DNA of 26,176 nucleotides, from positions 1 to 26,176 of IMG/VR virus record IMGVR_UViG_3300043539_002725; one strand, 5' to 3'. This DNA is from a virus. Below the pieces are notes generated by a model that searched no databases, was not told the DNA's origin, and was given only the letters and a program-made list of their open reading frames with translations. Below are positions 1 to 9,900 of this stretch, one piece after another (position 1 is the stretch's first letter; every line of letters begins with the position of its first letter). A program made the translations under genes and the position numbers.

Positions 1-4
1 GATT

Positions 5-1387
5 ATGACTAAGAATTTTGACTATCTAGGAAACACTTTTCAACTTCAACTACTCAACCAATTAATCTTAGATAAAGAATTCGCTCAGTCGATTATTGAT
101 GTTTTAGAACCATCTTACTTTGATAACAAGTATTTTAAACTTGTTATTCAAATGATAAGAGAGTACTATACAAAGTATCAGTCCACACCAACTTATGATA
201 CTCTTGACCAAATAGCTAAAGCGGAGATAAGCCAAGAGCTGGCACTTAAGATTGTTCTTGACACTTTGAAGCAAATTCAAGAAGCACCATTTGAAGGTGG
301 TGTTTTTGTTCAAGAAAAAGCTTTGAAATTTTGTAAGCAGCAAGAACTTCAAAAAGCTATGGACAAGGCTCAAAAGATTATCACCAATGGTGATTTTGAA
401 TCTTATGACCAAGTTGAAGGAATGGTTCGAGAAGCACTTCAAGTAGGTGAGAGAGAAACTGGGATATTAGATGTATTCACTGGTTTGGATGATGTTCTGA
501 ACGATGATTACAGACATCCAATTCCCATGGGTATTGATGGGATTGACAGACTGTTAAAGGGCGGTTTAGCAAAAGGTGAGATTGGAGTTGTACTTGCACC
601 AACTGGTGTTGGTAAAACGACTTTGATGACCAAAATTGCTAACTCAGCATTTAGCATGGGTTACAATGTGTTACAGATTTTCTTCGAGGATAACCCAAAA
701 ATTATCCAACGAAAACATTTCACAATTTGGACGGGAATTGAACCTGATAATCTTTCACTTCGTAAGGAAGAAGTAATGGATAAAATTGCTGAAATTCAGA
801 ATACGATGCCCAACAAACTGATATTGAAAAAGCTTCCATCAGATACGATGACTATGGCGCAAATCAAGAATCAGGTTCGTAAAATGATTGCCGATGGAAC
901 TAAACTTGACATGATTACTCTTGATTATATTGATTGTGTTGTTCCAGAGAACACTAAAAATGATGAATGGAAAGCCGAAGGTTCTGTTATGAGACACTTC
1001 GAAGCAATGTGTCATGAACTTGGAATTGCCGGTTGGACAGCCACACAAGGTAACCGTTCATCAATTTCTTCTGAGGTAGTCACTACTGACCAAATGGGTG
1101 GTTCAATTAAGAAAGCCCAAGTAGGTCACGTAATCATTTCGGTTGCAAAAACTCTGCAGCAGAAAGAAATGAAACTTGCTACAATAGCAATCACCAAATC
1201 CCGTCTTGGACAAGATGGTGTTGTATTTGAGAACTGTAAGTTTGACAATGAGTTGTTAATTATTGATACTGAATCTTCTGTAACCTTCTTAGGGTTTGAA
1301 GAACAGCAAGAACAACGCAAAAGTGATAGAGTCAAAGAGCTTATGGAAAAACGCAAGCTCAGAGAACAAACAAATAGTCCGATTTAA
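5..1387 (+). CDS. gp41: DnaB-family replicative DNA helicase (T4 gp41-like)
   Basis: Predicted hexameric replicative helicase that unwinds DNA ahead of the phage polymerase using NTP hydrolysis. The 460 residues split into an N-terminal helical domain (about 1-150) and a RecA-like motor domain (about 170-440). The motor shows Walker A APTGVGKTT at 198-206 (K204), a catalytic-glutamate position in FFEDN near E228, Walker B MITLDYID at 303-310 (D307), an H3-like TATQGNR at 345-351, and a basic KSRLGQDG segment near 398-405. The length is close to T4 gp41, and the N-terminus (LLNQLILDKEFA) resembles the start of gp41-type proteins, so the ATG at 5 is probably the true start. Only four bases precede it, so this cannot be tested. 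nrdB follows after 30 nt, giving a replication and nucleotide-supply cluster. Helicase family is secure; gp41 rather than another phage DnaB type is likely. Confidence 0.9.
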   Translation: MTKNFDYLGNTFQLQLLNQLILDKEFAQSIIDVLEPSYFDNKYFKLVIQMIREYYTKYQSTPTYDTLDQIAKAEISQELALKIVLDTLKQIQEAPFEGGVFVQEKALKFCKQQELQKAMDKAQKIITNGDFESYDQVEGMVREALQVGERETGILDVFTGLDDVLNDDYRHPIPMGIDGIDRLLKGGLAKGEIGVVLAPTGVGKTTLMTKIANSAFSMGYNVLQIFFEDNPKIIQRKHFTIWTGIEPDNLSLRKEEVMDKIAEIQNTMPNKLILKKLPSDTMTMAQIKNQVRKMIADGTKLDMITLDYIDCVVPENTKNDEWKAEGSVMRHFEAMCHELGIAGWTATQGNRSSISSEVVTTDQMGGSIKKAQVGHVIISVAKTLQQKEMKLATIAITKSRLGQDGVVFENCKFDNELLIIDTESSVTFLGFEEQQEQRKSDRVKELMEKRKLREQTNSPI

Positions 1388-1417
1388 TTTAGCCATTAAA
1401 ACTCAAATCAAAAAAAA

Positions 1418-2698
1418 ATGAATACAACTGATATTGTTAGTTCAAGTGAACCCCGTTTTGTTATCAAACGCAGTGGTGATAAAGTTCCTTTCGAAGAGGA
1501 CAAAATAAAAAATGCTATTATTAAAGCAATGCAATCCGTCAACAAGGTAGACCTTGAAATGGCTGAAAAGATTGCGAGAATTACAAAGAAAAGCATTTTT
1601 AGAAATAACAAAATTGGAGTACCTCATGTTGATGAAATCCACGACATGGTGGAAAACAAATTAATGGATAATGGTTTGAATGATGTTGCTAAAGAATATA
1701 TCATTTATCGTTCAAAGCACCAACCTAACATCTTCATGAAGAGAACTAATCTTAAACCCTATGAGTACCCAGCACTCGTGGAATATGTTGACGCTATTCG
1801 TCATTCATATTGGGTTCATACTGAGTTTAATTTTACTTCTGACATCCAGGATTTCATGGTACACCTGAATGAAAAAGAAAAGATGGCTGTACAACGTGCA
1901 ATGCTTGCTATCTCACAAATTGAGATTGCGGTTAAAACGTTCTGGGGCGATATCTACAAGAGATTACCTAAACCTGAAATCGGCAGTGTTGGTGCAACTT
2001 TTGCAGAATCTGAGGTGCGTCATGCTGATGCTTATTCACACCTTTTGCAGTTGTTGGGGCTGAACGGGGAATTTGAAAACTTACTTGAAGTCCCAGCAAT
2101 CCGTAGACGAATTAAATATTTGGAAAAATCAATCACCGGCTCAAAGGCTGTGGAAAACCAAGATTACTTTGAATCAGTTGTATTATTTTCAATGTTTGTT
2201 GAAAACGTTTCTCTATTCTCACAATTCCTGGTAATCATGTCTTTTAACAAACATAAGAATGTATTGAAAGGTGTTAGCAATGCTGTTGAGGCAACTTCAA
2301 AGGAAGAAAATATTCATGCAGAGTTCGGTTTTGACTTGGTTAATCTAATCAAAAAAGAAAACCCAACTTGGTGGACACCAGAATTAGTTGAAGATTTGAT
2401 TGAAGCAACCAAAGAAGCTTTTGAAGCTGAATCAGAAATCGTTGAATGGATTTTTGAAAAGGGCGATTTGGATTTTCTTACAAAAGCACAAACAATCGAG
2501 TTTATTAAACACCGATTCAACATTTCCCTAAATTCCATTGACATTGAGAATGTTTTTGAAGTTAATGAGAAACTCTTGGAAACCACCGAATGGTTTGATG
2601 ATGAAATTCTCACAACAAAACACACTGATTTTTTTAACAAGCGTAGTATAAATTACAGTAAAAAATCAAAATCTATTACGCTTAACGATTTATTTTAA
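1418..2698 (+). CDS. nrdB: Class I ribonucleotide reductase small (radical) subunit with N-terminal ATP-cone
   Basis: Beta subunit that holds the dimetal centre and radical needed by NrdA to reduce ribonucleotides. Residues about 13-100 form an ATP-cone (FVIKRSGDKVPFEEDKI onward), a regulatory domain normally at the N-terminus of NrdA. The ferritin-like core follows, with metal ligands assigned by alignment from memory to E. coli NrdB: E169, E199, H202, E262, E297 and H300. The radical tyrosine Y206 is in the expected ExxHxxxY spacing. The C-terminus SITLNDLF is a typical acidic/hydrophobic NrdA-docking tail. At 426 aa it is longer than ordinary NrdB (about 375) because of the cone. The A-rich leader has no Shine-Dalgarno. 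The gene ends 24 nt before nrdA. Family is secure; metal and radical type cannot be decided from sequence alone. The first ligand is Glu rather than the Asp of E. coli. Confidence 0.95.
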   Translation: MNTTDIVSSSEPRFVIKRSGDKVPFEEDKIKNAIIKAMQSVNKVDLEMAEKIARITKKSIFRNNKIGVPHVDEIHDMVENKLMDNGLNDVAKEYIIYRSKHQPNIFMKRTNLKPYEYPALVEYVDAIRHSYWVHTEFNFTSDIQDFMVHLNEKEKMAVQRAMLAISQIEIAVKTFWGDIYKRLPKPEIGSVGATFAESEVRHADAYSHLLQLLGLNGEFENLLEVPAIRRRIKYLEKSITGSKAVENQDYFESVVLFSMFVENVSLFSQFLVIMSFNKHKNVLKGVSNAVEATSKEENIHAEFGFDLVNLIKKENPTWWTPELVEDLIEATKEAFEAESEIVEWIFEKGDLDFLTKAQTIEFIKHRFNISLNSIDIENVFEVNEKLLETTEWFDDEILTTKHTDFFNKRSINYSKKSKSITLNDLF

Positions 2699-2722
2699 TT
2701 TAAAAACAACGACAATAACAAT

Positions 2723-4429
2723 ATGGAAAATAGAGAACCTTTTGACTGGATTAATGATGAGTCAATTACTTTCCTCCGTCGAGGATATTTGAGCGAAGGG
2801 GAAGAACCTTTACAACGTATTAGAACAATTGCTGAACATGCTGAGAAGATTTTAGGAATTGAAGGATTTGCGGATAAATTCTACGATTACATGGGTAAAG
2901 GATGGTATTCACTTTCTTCTCCTGTGTGGGCAAACTTTGGAAAAAAGCGTGGATTACCCGTTAGTTGTTTTGGGTCAAATATTGGAGACAATATTGAGTC
3001 AATTCTTTATACTCAAGCTGAAGTCGGTGAGATGAGTAAAATGGGGGGTGGAACATCCGGTTACTTTGGAAATATTCGTGGTAGAGGTGCTGAAATTACA
3101 GACAACGGTCACGCACCTGGCTCTGTACACTTTATGAATTTGTTCCAAAGTGTTGTTGATAACATTTCACAAGGTTCAACTCGTCGTGGACGATTCTCCC
3201 CTTACCTTCCAGTTGAACACCCAGACATCATGGAGTTTTTAGAAATTGGTACCGAAGGTTTTCCTATCCAAGATTTGACACATGCTGTGACGGTATCTGA
3301 CCAATTCATGGAAGAAATGATTGCTGGAGACAAAAAGAAACGAGCTATTTGGGCTAAAGTAATTCAACGTAGAGGTGAAATTGGTTATCCATACATTATG
3401 TTCTCTGATACAATGAACAACAAGGCACCCGAGGTCTATCAAGAAAAAGGGATGAAGATTTATAACTCAAATCTATGTTCGGAGATTGCACTTCACAATT
3501 CAGAAGAAGAATCTTTTGTTTGTGTTCTATCATCAATGAATGTTTTGCACTACGATGAGTGGAAAGATACTGATGCGGTTGAAATGATGATTTATTTTTT
3601 GGATGCTGTTGTTACTGAATTTATTGAAAAGATTGATGCTATTAGGAATACTGGTACAATCGAAGGACGACGTGCATTCTTTTATCTAGAAAAAGCATAC
3701 AATTTTGCTAAGAGACAACGTGCTCTTGGCTTGGGAGTTTTGGGATGGCATTCATTGTTGCAATCCAAAGGATTACCATTTGATTGTCGTGATACTGCTA
3801 GATTGAATGTCGAAGTATTCAAACTCATCAAAGAAAAATCGTACAAGGCATCCGCTGAACTTGCCCAGATGTTTGGTGAACCTGAAACTTTAGTTGGTTA
3901 TGGTCGTAGAAATGTTACGTTGAATGCTATTGCACCAACAACTTCATCAGCGTTTATTCTTGGACAAGTTTCACAATCAATTGAACCTATTTGGTCAAAT
4001 TGTTATGTAAAGGACGTTGCTAAACTAAAAGTAACCATCAAAAATCCTGTGTTGAAAAACCTTCTCGCTAGTATGGGAAAAGACACCAAGACAACTTGGG
4101 ATAGTATCAAAAAGAATGATGGTTCAGTTCAGTACTTGGAATTCTTAACTGATGAACAAAAAGAGGTTTTCAGAACTTTTGCTGAAGTGAACCAGTCAGC
4201 AATTATCAATCAAGCGGCTATTCGACAAGATTTCATTGACCAGGCTCAATCGTTGAACCTTATGGTTTCTCCGGATATGCCTACAAAAGATGTTAACAAA
4301 CTTTTGGTGGACGCATGGCAGTTGGGAGTTAAAACTCTTTATTACCAACATTCAATGAACTCAGCTCAAGCATTTGCTAGAAAGAAATTGAATGTAAATG
4401 ACTTGCACTGCGCATCATGTGAGGCATAA
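2723..4429 (+). CDS. nrdA: Class I ribonucleotide reductase large (catalytic) subunit, lacking an ATP-cone
   Basis: Alpha subunit that reduces ribonucleoside diphosphates to deoxyribonucleotides with the radical supplied by NrdB. The catalytic set appears complete: redox Cys in PVSCFGS (C82), the active-site N-x-C-x-E in NSNLCSEI (N250, C252, E254), the partner Cys in SFVCVLSS (C267), the radical-transfer tyrosine pair in TLYYQHS (Y540, Y541), and a C-terminal CASC pair (C563, C566) for re-reduction by thioredoxin or glutaredoxin. At 568 aa it is much shorter than E. coli NrdA (about 760) because it begins almost directly at the catalytic domain and has no ATP-cone. The cone is on the adjacent NrdB. 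I see no intein, intron or frameshift. A strong terminator follows, so this is the last gene of the metabolic unit. Confidence 0.95.
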   Translation: MENREPFDWINDESITFLRRGYLSEGEEPLQRIRTIAEHAEKILGIEGFADKFYDYMGKGWYSLSSPVWANFGKKRGLPVSCFGSNIGDNIESILYTQAEVGEMSKMGGGTSGYFGNIRGRGAEITDNGHAPGSVHFMNLFQSVVDNISQGSTRRGRFSPYLPVEHPDIMEFLEIGTEGFPIQDLTHAVTVSDQFMEEMIAGDKKKRAIWAKVIQRRGEIGYPYIMFSDTMNNKAPEVYQEKGMKIYNSNLCSEIALHNSEEESFVCVLSSMNVLHYDEWKDTDAVEMMIYFLDAVVTEFIEKIDAIRNTGTIEGRRAFFYLEKAYNFAKRQRALGLGVLGWHSLLQSKGLPFDCRDTARLNVEVFKLIKEKSYKASAELAQMFGEPETLVGYGRRNVTLNAIAPTTSSAFILGQVSQSIEPIWSNCYVKDVAKLKVTIKNPVLKNLLASMGKDTKTTWDSIKKNDGSVQYLEFLTDEQKEVFRTFAEVNQSAIINQAAIRQDFIDQAQSLNLMVSPDMPTKDVNKLLVDAWQLGVKTLYYQHSMNSAQAFARKKLNVNDLHCASCEA

Positions 4430-4455
4430 ATAAAGGTTTAGCACCTTAATGAACG

Positions 4456-4488
4456 AAAACCCCGACAAAGAACTTGTTGGGGTTTTTC
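4456..4488 (+). terminator. Rho-independent terminator after nrdA
   Basis: A 13-bp stem pairs AAAACCCCGACAA (4456-4468) with TTGTTGGGGTTTT (4474-4486) and includes one G-U pair. The loop is AGAAC. The descending arm runs directly into a T-tract that ends at 4487. It lies 27 nt after the nrdA stop and before the baseplate genes, so it separates the nucleotide-metabolism unit from the virion unit. Confidence 0.9.
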
Positions 4489-4513
4489 ATTTCTTATAAA
4501 AATTTTCAAGGTA

Positions 4514-4520
4514 TATTTAT
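4514..4520 (+). promoter_or_regulatory. Candidate late-promoter element TATTTAT before gp25
   Basis: TATTTAT lies 5 nt before the gp25 start codon and after the nrdA terminator. The same heptamer precedes four other structural genes in this window. If it acts as a -10-type box, transcription would begin at or next to the A of the ATG, giving a leaderless message. It is close to the reverse complement of the T4 late box TATAAATA. Promoter function is inferred. Confidence 0.45.
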
Positions 4521-4525
4521 GTGAT

Positions 4526-4996
4526 ATGGCAGATGGTGTTACATATGGTTTAGCGTTTCCCTTTGAAAACTCCAATAAAGGAGATTATCTATTATTGACA
4601 GAAACTCAGTTTGCACAAATAAGAAGTGACCTAATTCACTTGTTACTAACAAGAAAAGGTTCTCGATACTATCTCCCAACATTTGGTACTAGGTTATACG
4701 AATTTTTATTTGAACCTTTTGATGGTTTAACCTTTGATGCTATTGAAGCGGACATAAGAGATTCTGTTCAGCAATTTATGCCAAACTTACTTATAAACAA
4801 TATTACAATTGAACCTGCAGACCCTTCTGAAGAAGTTCCACTTGCGAGAGGTGAAAGTATTCCAGGGCAAGCGAAGGATAATGTTTTCCGTGTTCCTGGA
4901 AAAGGGACCTCGGAGTATACAGCAAAAGTTAAAATTGATTATGCTGTAGATAATAACACTTTCGCACAAAGTGATTTTGTTATCTTGAATATTTAA
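4526..4996 (+). CDS. gp25: Baseplate wedge protein, GPW/gp25 family
   Basis: Structural protein of the inner baseplate wedge at the tail-sheath end in contractile-tailed phages; the family includes T4 gp25, P2 gpW and type VI secretion TssE. The hallmark segment RKGSRYYLPTFGTRL lies at 43-57, followed by YEFLFEP (58-64), matching the family pattern of a basic-Gly-Arg turn and a conserved FG before a hydrophobic helix. At 156 aa it is slightly longer than T4 gp25 (132 aa). The C-terminal half (about 95-156) is a beta-rich extension I cannot place. gp6 follows after 6 nt, the wedge pairing expected of this family. The start is ATGGCA with no Shine-Dalgarno. Confidence 0.88.
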   Translation: MADGVTYGLAFPFENSNKGDYLLLTETQFAQIRSDLIHLLLTRKGSRYYLPTFGTRLYEFLFEPFDGLTFDAIEADIRDSVQQFMPNLLINNITIEPADPSEEVPLARGESIPGQAKDNVFRVPGKGTSEYTAKVKIDYAVDNNTFAQSDFVILNI

Positions 4997-5002
4997 CAAT
5001 AT

Positions 5003-6841
5003 ATGGCTACAAACAGAATATCCTACACTGCTAGGGATTACGAAAGCATCAGAGTTGAATTACAAAACTATGTAAGAACATACTATCCTGAATTGATTCA
5101 GGATTTCAACGATGCTTCAGTATTTTCTGTTTTTCTTGATTTGAACGCAGCAATCGCGGACAACCTACATTACAATATTGACAGGAGTATCCAGGAAACT
5201 GTCCTACAATATGCTCAGCAAAGGTCCTCAATATACAATATAGCCAGAACATACGGTCTTAAAGTTCCTGGACAAAGACCTTCAGTTGCTTTAGTTGATT
5301 ATTCAATCACTGTTCCTGCTTTTGGGGATAAGGAAGATGAAAGATACTTAGGTATTCTCACTCGTGGTTCACAGGTTTTTGGTGCTGGCATTGCATTTGA
5401 AAACCAAAACGATGTTGATTTTGCTTCACCATATAATAGTTCGGGATTTCCAAACAGAACAAAAATTCCTAACTTCGATGCTAATGGAAATTTAATTAAT
5501 TATACAATAACCAAAAGAGAATTGGTTGTTAATGGTATTACAAAAGTTTTCAAAAGAGTTATCAATCCAGCCGACGTTAGACCTTTCTATGAATTATTTC
5601 TTCCTGAGAAAAACGTTTTGGGGATAACAAGCGTACTTCTAAAATCGGGAACTAACTATACCAATGTGCCAACAGCATCAGAGTTTATTGGTCTAGAAAA
5701 TAGATGGTTAGAGGTTGATGCTTTAGCCGAAGATAGAGTTTTCATTGAAGACCCAACAAAAGTGTCAGACCAGCCAGGAATTAAAGTAGGAAGATACGTT
5801 CAAACAAACAGTCGTTTCATTACGGAATTTACTCCAGAAGGATTTTTGAAAATGACTTTCGGGGGAGGTACAACTTCAGCTCAAGATAGTTTTAATGCTT
5901 TCACAAATCTGGGGGTTCCAGTCAACATCCAATCGTTGAGTAATAACTTCTCACTAGGGTCGACACTAGCACCAAACTCGACACTATTTGTACAATACAG
6001 AATAGGTGGGGGATTAGCTACAAACATAGGTACAAACGTTATTAACCAAATTGGAACAGTATCATTCTTTGTTAATGGTCCTTCACAAACCATTAACTCT
6101 GCTGTAATCAACTCACTAAGATGTAATAACCCAACGGCAGCAATAGGTGGTTCAAATGTTCCCACAACCGAAGAAGTTAGAAACTATGTCAGTTTTAACT
6201 TTTCAGCTCAAAAAAGAGCCGTTACCGTTAATGATTATGAGTCTTTACTTCGCAACATGCCAAGTCAATTTGGTGCGCCAGCAAAAGTATCAATTACAGA
6301 AAACAACAACAAAATCCTAATCAATTTACTATCTTTTGATACCTCAGGTAAATTGACAAACATTGTATCAAATACCCTTAAACAAAACGTTGCAAATTAC
6401 CTCTCTAACTATCGAATGATTAATGATTACATTCAGGTAACCACAGCGAACGTGATTGACCTTGGGGTTGAAGTCTCAGTTGTTCTTGATGCCACCCAAA
6501 ATTCTGGGCAAGTTGTTTCTGAGATTGTTAACCGAGTGTCAGAATATTTTAATCCAATCGGAAGAGAGTTAGGGCAGAACGTATATTTGTCGCAACTAAG
6601 AAGTATTGTTCAGAATCAAATAGGGGTTATTACGGTAACTGATATTATAATTTCAAATAAAGTGGGGGGTCAGTATTCCGGAGCTGAAACATCAATGGCT
6701 TATTCAGACCCAGAATTAAAAATTATTGCTCCTGTTGACGATACAATTTTTGCTGAGCCAGACCAAATCTACCAAGTTAGATATCCTCAAAAAGATATTG
6801 TAGTAAGAGTTAAGAATTTACAGAACGTATCTTTTACTTAA
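5003..6841 (+). CDS. gp6: Baseplate wedge protein, gp6/Baseplate_J-like
   Basis: Main wedge protein that dimerises and links neighbouring wedges into the ring around the tail hub. The N-terminus has the characteristic opening YTARDYESIRVEL (8-20), then a helical region with FNDASVFSVFLDLNAA and AQQRSSIYNIARTYGL, which resembles the gp6 pattern of helices ending in QKR and a Tyr/Gly turn. AQKRAVTVNDYESLL (about 402-416) matches the conserved NRAVTxxDY region of gp6/gpJ proteins. At 612 aa it is close to T4 gp6 (660). It sits 6 nt after gp25 and ends a two-gene unit; a 91-nt gap with TATTTAT follows. Assignment rests on motif recognition and on the gp25 neighbour. Confidence 0.85.
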   Translation: MATNRISYTARDYESIRVELQNYVRTYYPELIQDFNDASVFSVFLDLNAAIADNLHYNIDRSIQETVLQYAQQRSSIYNIARTYGLKVPGQRPSVALVDYSITVPAFGDKEDERYLGILTRGSQVFGAGIAFENQNDVDFASPYNSSGFPNRTKIPNFDANGNLINYTITKRELVVNGITKVFKRVINPADVRPFYELFLPEKNVLGITSVLLKSGTNYTNVPTASEFIGLENRWLEVDALAEDRVFIEDPTKVSDQPGIKVGRYVQTNSRFITEFTPEGFLKMTFGGGTTSAQDSFNAFTNLGVPVNIQSLSNNFSLGSTLAPNSTLFVQYRIGGGLATNIGTNVINQIGTVSFFVNGPSQTINSAVINSLRCNNPTAAIGGSNVPTTEEVRNYVSFNFSAQKRAVTVNDYESLLRNMPSQFGAPAKVSITENNNKILINLLSFDTSGKLTNIVSNTLKQNVANYLSNYRMINDYIQVTTANVIDLGVEVSVVLDATQNSGQVVSEIVNRVSEYFNPIGRELGQNVYLSQLRSIVQNQIGVITVTDIIISNKVGGQYSGAETSMAYSDPELKIIAPVDDTIFAEPDQIYQVRYPQKDIVVRVKNLQNVSFT

Positions 6842-6885
6842 CATCTTTATTTAATTTTCATACCGGGTATATTTTGATTAGGAAA

Positions 6886-6905
6886 GTGTTTTTGAAAAAA
6901 AACAC
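6886..6905 (+). other. Short hairpin with GAAA tetraloop between gp6 and the next gene
   Basis: GTGTTTTT (6886-6893) pairs perfectly with AAAAACAC (6898-6905) around a GAAA loop. Only two or three of the eight pairs are G-C, and no T-run follows, so it is a poor terminator on the + strand. It lies just upstream of the TATTTAT element at 6912. It could be a weak terminator, an RNA-processing site or chance in AT-rich DNA. Confidence 0.3.
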
Positions 6906-6911
6906 CATAAA

Positions 6912-6918
6912 TATTTAT
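6912..6918 (+). promoter_or_regulatory. Candidate late-promoter element TATTTAT before the 1666-aa gene
   Basis: TATTTAT sits in ATAAATATTTATC, 14 nt before the ATG at 6933, in the 91-nt gap after gp6. It is the second of five identical heptamers at structural-gene unit boundaries. Confidence 0.45.
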
Positions 6919-6932
6919 CATTAAAACCTTGA

Positions 6933-9900
6933 ATGGGACAGTCCTTGAGAATAAACACTAGTGTTGGTATAGATAAAAACATTTCATTCCAATTAGACCA
7001 AGATTTTGAGTTTCTTGAAATCCTATCTCTTCAAATATTTCAAAATGATATTTACCCAAGAGATTGTGCTGATTTCGGAGTTGTTGTCGGTAGAGTTGTT
7101 GCAAACGGTGGACTTGGAATACCAAACGCAAAAGTATCGATTTTTGTTCCAATCACAGAGGCTGATGCCCTGAACGACAGAATAGTTCAGTTATACCCGT
7201 ATACACAACCTAACGATAAAAATGATGATGGATACCGGTTTAACTTATTACCATATCTACAATCCTATTCAACTCATGCTGCAACCGGAACTTTCCCTTC
7301 AAGAGAGGATGTTCTCAAAGACCCTGTTGTAGTCGATATCTACGACAAATATTATAAGTTTACCGTAAAAACCAATGATAGCGGAGACTTCATGATTTTA
7401 GGTGTCCCTGTTGGACAGCAAACAATTGTTATGGATTTGGACTTGAGTGATATTGGAGAATTTTCTCTTACACCACAAGATTTAATTAGAATTGGTTTAG
7501 CAACAGAAGCACAAGTTGCAGGAAGTACATTCAGAACTTCAACTGACCTAGATTCACTTCCACAAATTATTCACATTGAAAAGGTTTTTGAAGTTGCTCC
7601 ATTCTGGGGTGAGCCTACAATTTGCCAATCGTCAATAAGTAGAATCGATTTTGATTTAAGAGATGAAGCGAACATTGACATCCAACCTACGGCAGTGTTC
7701 ATGGGTTCAATTTATTCTACTGGTGATGAGTTTAAAATTGCTGCACCACTTGGTTTTGGTAATGAACCACCTTCTTTGCTGACTGCCGGATGTAAGCCAA
7801 AAGATAATATGGGGAATCTTTGTGATTTGACTACTGGTCCAGGGCAACTTTTAGCTGTAAGACAAACTATAGTCCAAGATGACCAAGGGAGACCAATTCT
7901 TGAAGAATACCGTTTAGAAAATTCGGGTAATGTAATCGATGAAAATGGTACTTGGTTGGTAGAGGTTCCAATGAACATGGACTACTTAACCACCAATGAG
8001 GAAGGGCAAAGAATTTTTTCTAGAGACCCTCGTGTTGGTATACCGACAAAAAGCAAATACCGTTTTAAAGTAAAGTGGCAACAAGCACCTACAGATACAG
8101 AACCGGTCAAAAGAGCTTATTATTTATTACCTAATGTTAGGGAGTGGGGTTGGAGAACGGCAGTTATTGACCCAAACTATGATAACTCATTGAATACAAG
8201 CCGAGAACTTGCTAGTTCATATTATTTTGGTCTTGATTGGACAGGATATACTGATGCAGAATCTGCAACAGTTTCAAATCAAAAGTTGCAGGCAGCAATA
8301 AATTGTCAAGACACCTTTTATGAGTTTGAGTATAATAAAGTTTATACTCCTGCAGGTTTAATTGACCAATATAAGAGGGGAATTAACAGAGGAAGATTTA
8401 TAGGTATTAAGGAGATTGGGGATAGTGATTGTGAAACAACGGTGAATAAGTTTCCGGTAAATGATGGTGTAAAGAACTTTAGCACCCAGTTTTTTCTCTT
8501 TGCAATTTTGATGCAATTCATTCAACAATTATTCCCTATAATTTTGATTATTTACCATGTTTTAGGATTTGTTATTAATACGTTTATAGTTCCATTAATT
8601 CAACTAGTTGTAAGGTTTCAGAATATTGTTGCTTATGCTTTATTAGTAATTGGTGGTGCTCTAGCTATTTTTGCTGGAGCTGGAATACCTTTAATTGTTG
8701 CTGGTGTTGGTTTGTTATTAGGGGGGCAATCCTTAAGTAATCTTTTACAAAGATTTGTCCAATTTTTGAGATTTGGGCCTTTACGACTCCCGATGATAAC
8801 TTATCCCGAGTGTCAGAATTGTGATTGTACGTCCCCAAGTTTGGATGGTGGTGGTGACTCAACACCAAATTCATTATTGACACCATTAACACAGAGTGGT
8901 TTATATTTTGAAGCACTGGAAGATTATCCTGGTTTACCTGCTCCAGCAACTGATGATGGTGACGTTAGTGATGGAAACATTTCTGTTCTTTCATTAATTT
9001 TTTCTGAAGCAATAGGAACTAGAAATGCTGATGCTAAAAAATTAGCACAAGATAATTCGACGGAGTCACAAATCTCAAGATTACCTGATACAAGAAATTC
9101 AATAAGAATCCCTAAAAAAGTTTTTGCAATATCCTCTGATATTCCAATGGCTCAAAGAATTAATATTTTTAATACCCGAAAAAAATATTTTGATAATGTA
9201 AATAAAATAAGTGTAAGTTTTGATAATCCAAATAATTTAACAACACAACACTTTGATAATACGTTAACAATTCTTACTCAATCACCCCTTGCTGCTGGCA
9301 CACTTTTAACTTGTGTGGGTATAGACAAAACTGAGGATGTAAATTTCCTTTATTCAGGAAATACGCTTTTTGGTGGTATCAGTGGAACCACTCTTCTTTC
9401 AGGCGCGGGAACCGTAACGGTAAACTATGCAACAAGCCAAACTGCAAATGCAAGTAAAACTTACTTTTTGAACACGGGTTCTACAATTAACAATTACAAA
9501 TTTCCTGCCGATTTGGAATACTACCAGGTTCTTACAGCTATAACCGTCAGTGATGCTTTTGCAATTGCAAGTGGGGGAATACTAAATGTGTTGGACTCAT
9601 CAACCGAAATTGATTGGTCAATTTTGAATTTTGATTTTGGAGGGTGGGCATCTCAAACCTCGGTGAATATCAAAACCAGAGATTTTTATGATGGATTTGA
9701 CAATCAATACATTTTAATTCTTCAAAGAGGTGTTGACCCATATTCACCCCTCTACACTAACCGATATGGTATTGGAAGTTTATTTGGATTATCAAATACA
9801 AATTCATTGACTTTTACTGCGCAAACAAGACTTAATATTCCTATACAGGCTCTACCTGCAAATGGAATTTCAGTTCAAAACCACACCAGTCAAAACAACA

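Noticed and set aside
1418-4429. Intein, intron or homing endonuclease in the ribonucleotide reductase genes, common in phages
   Set aside because: Both frames are uninterrupted and the catalytic motifs appear at normal spacing.
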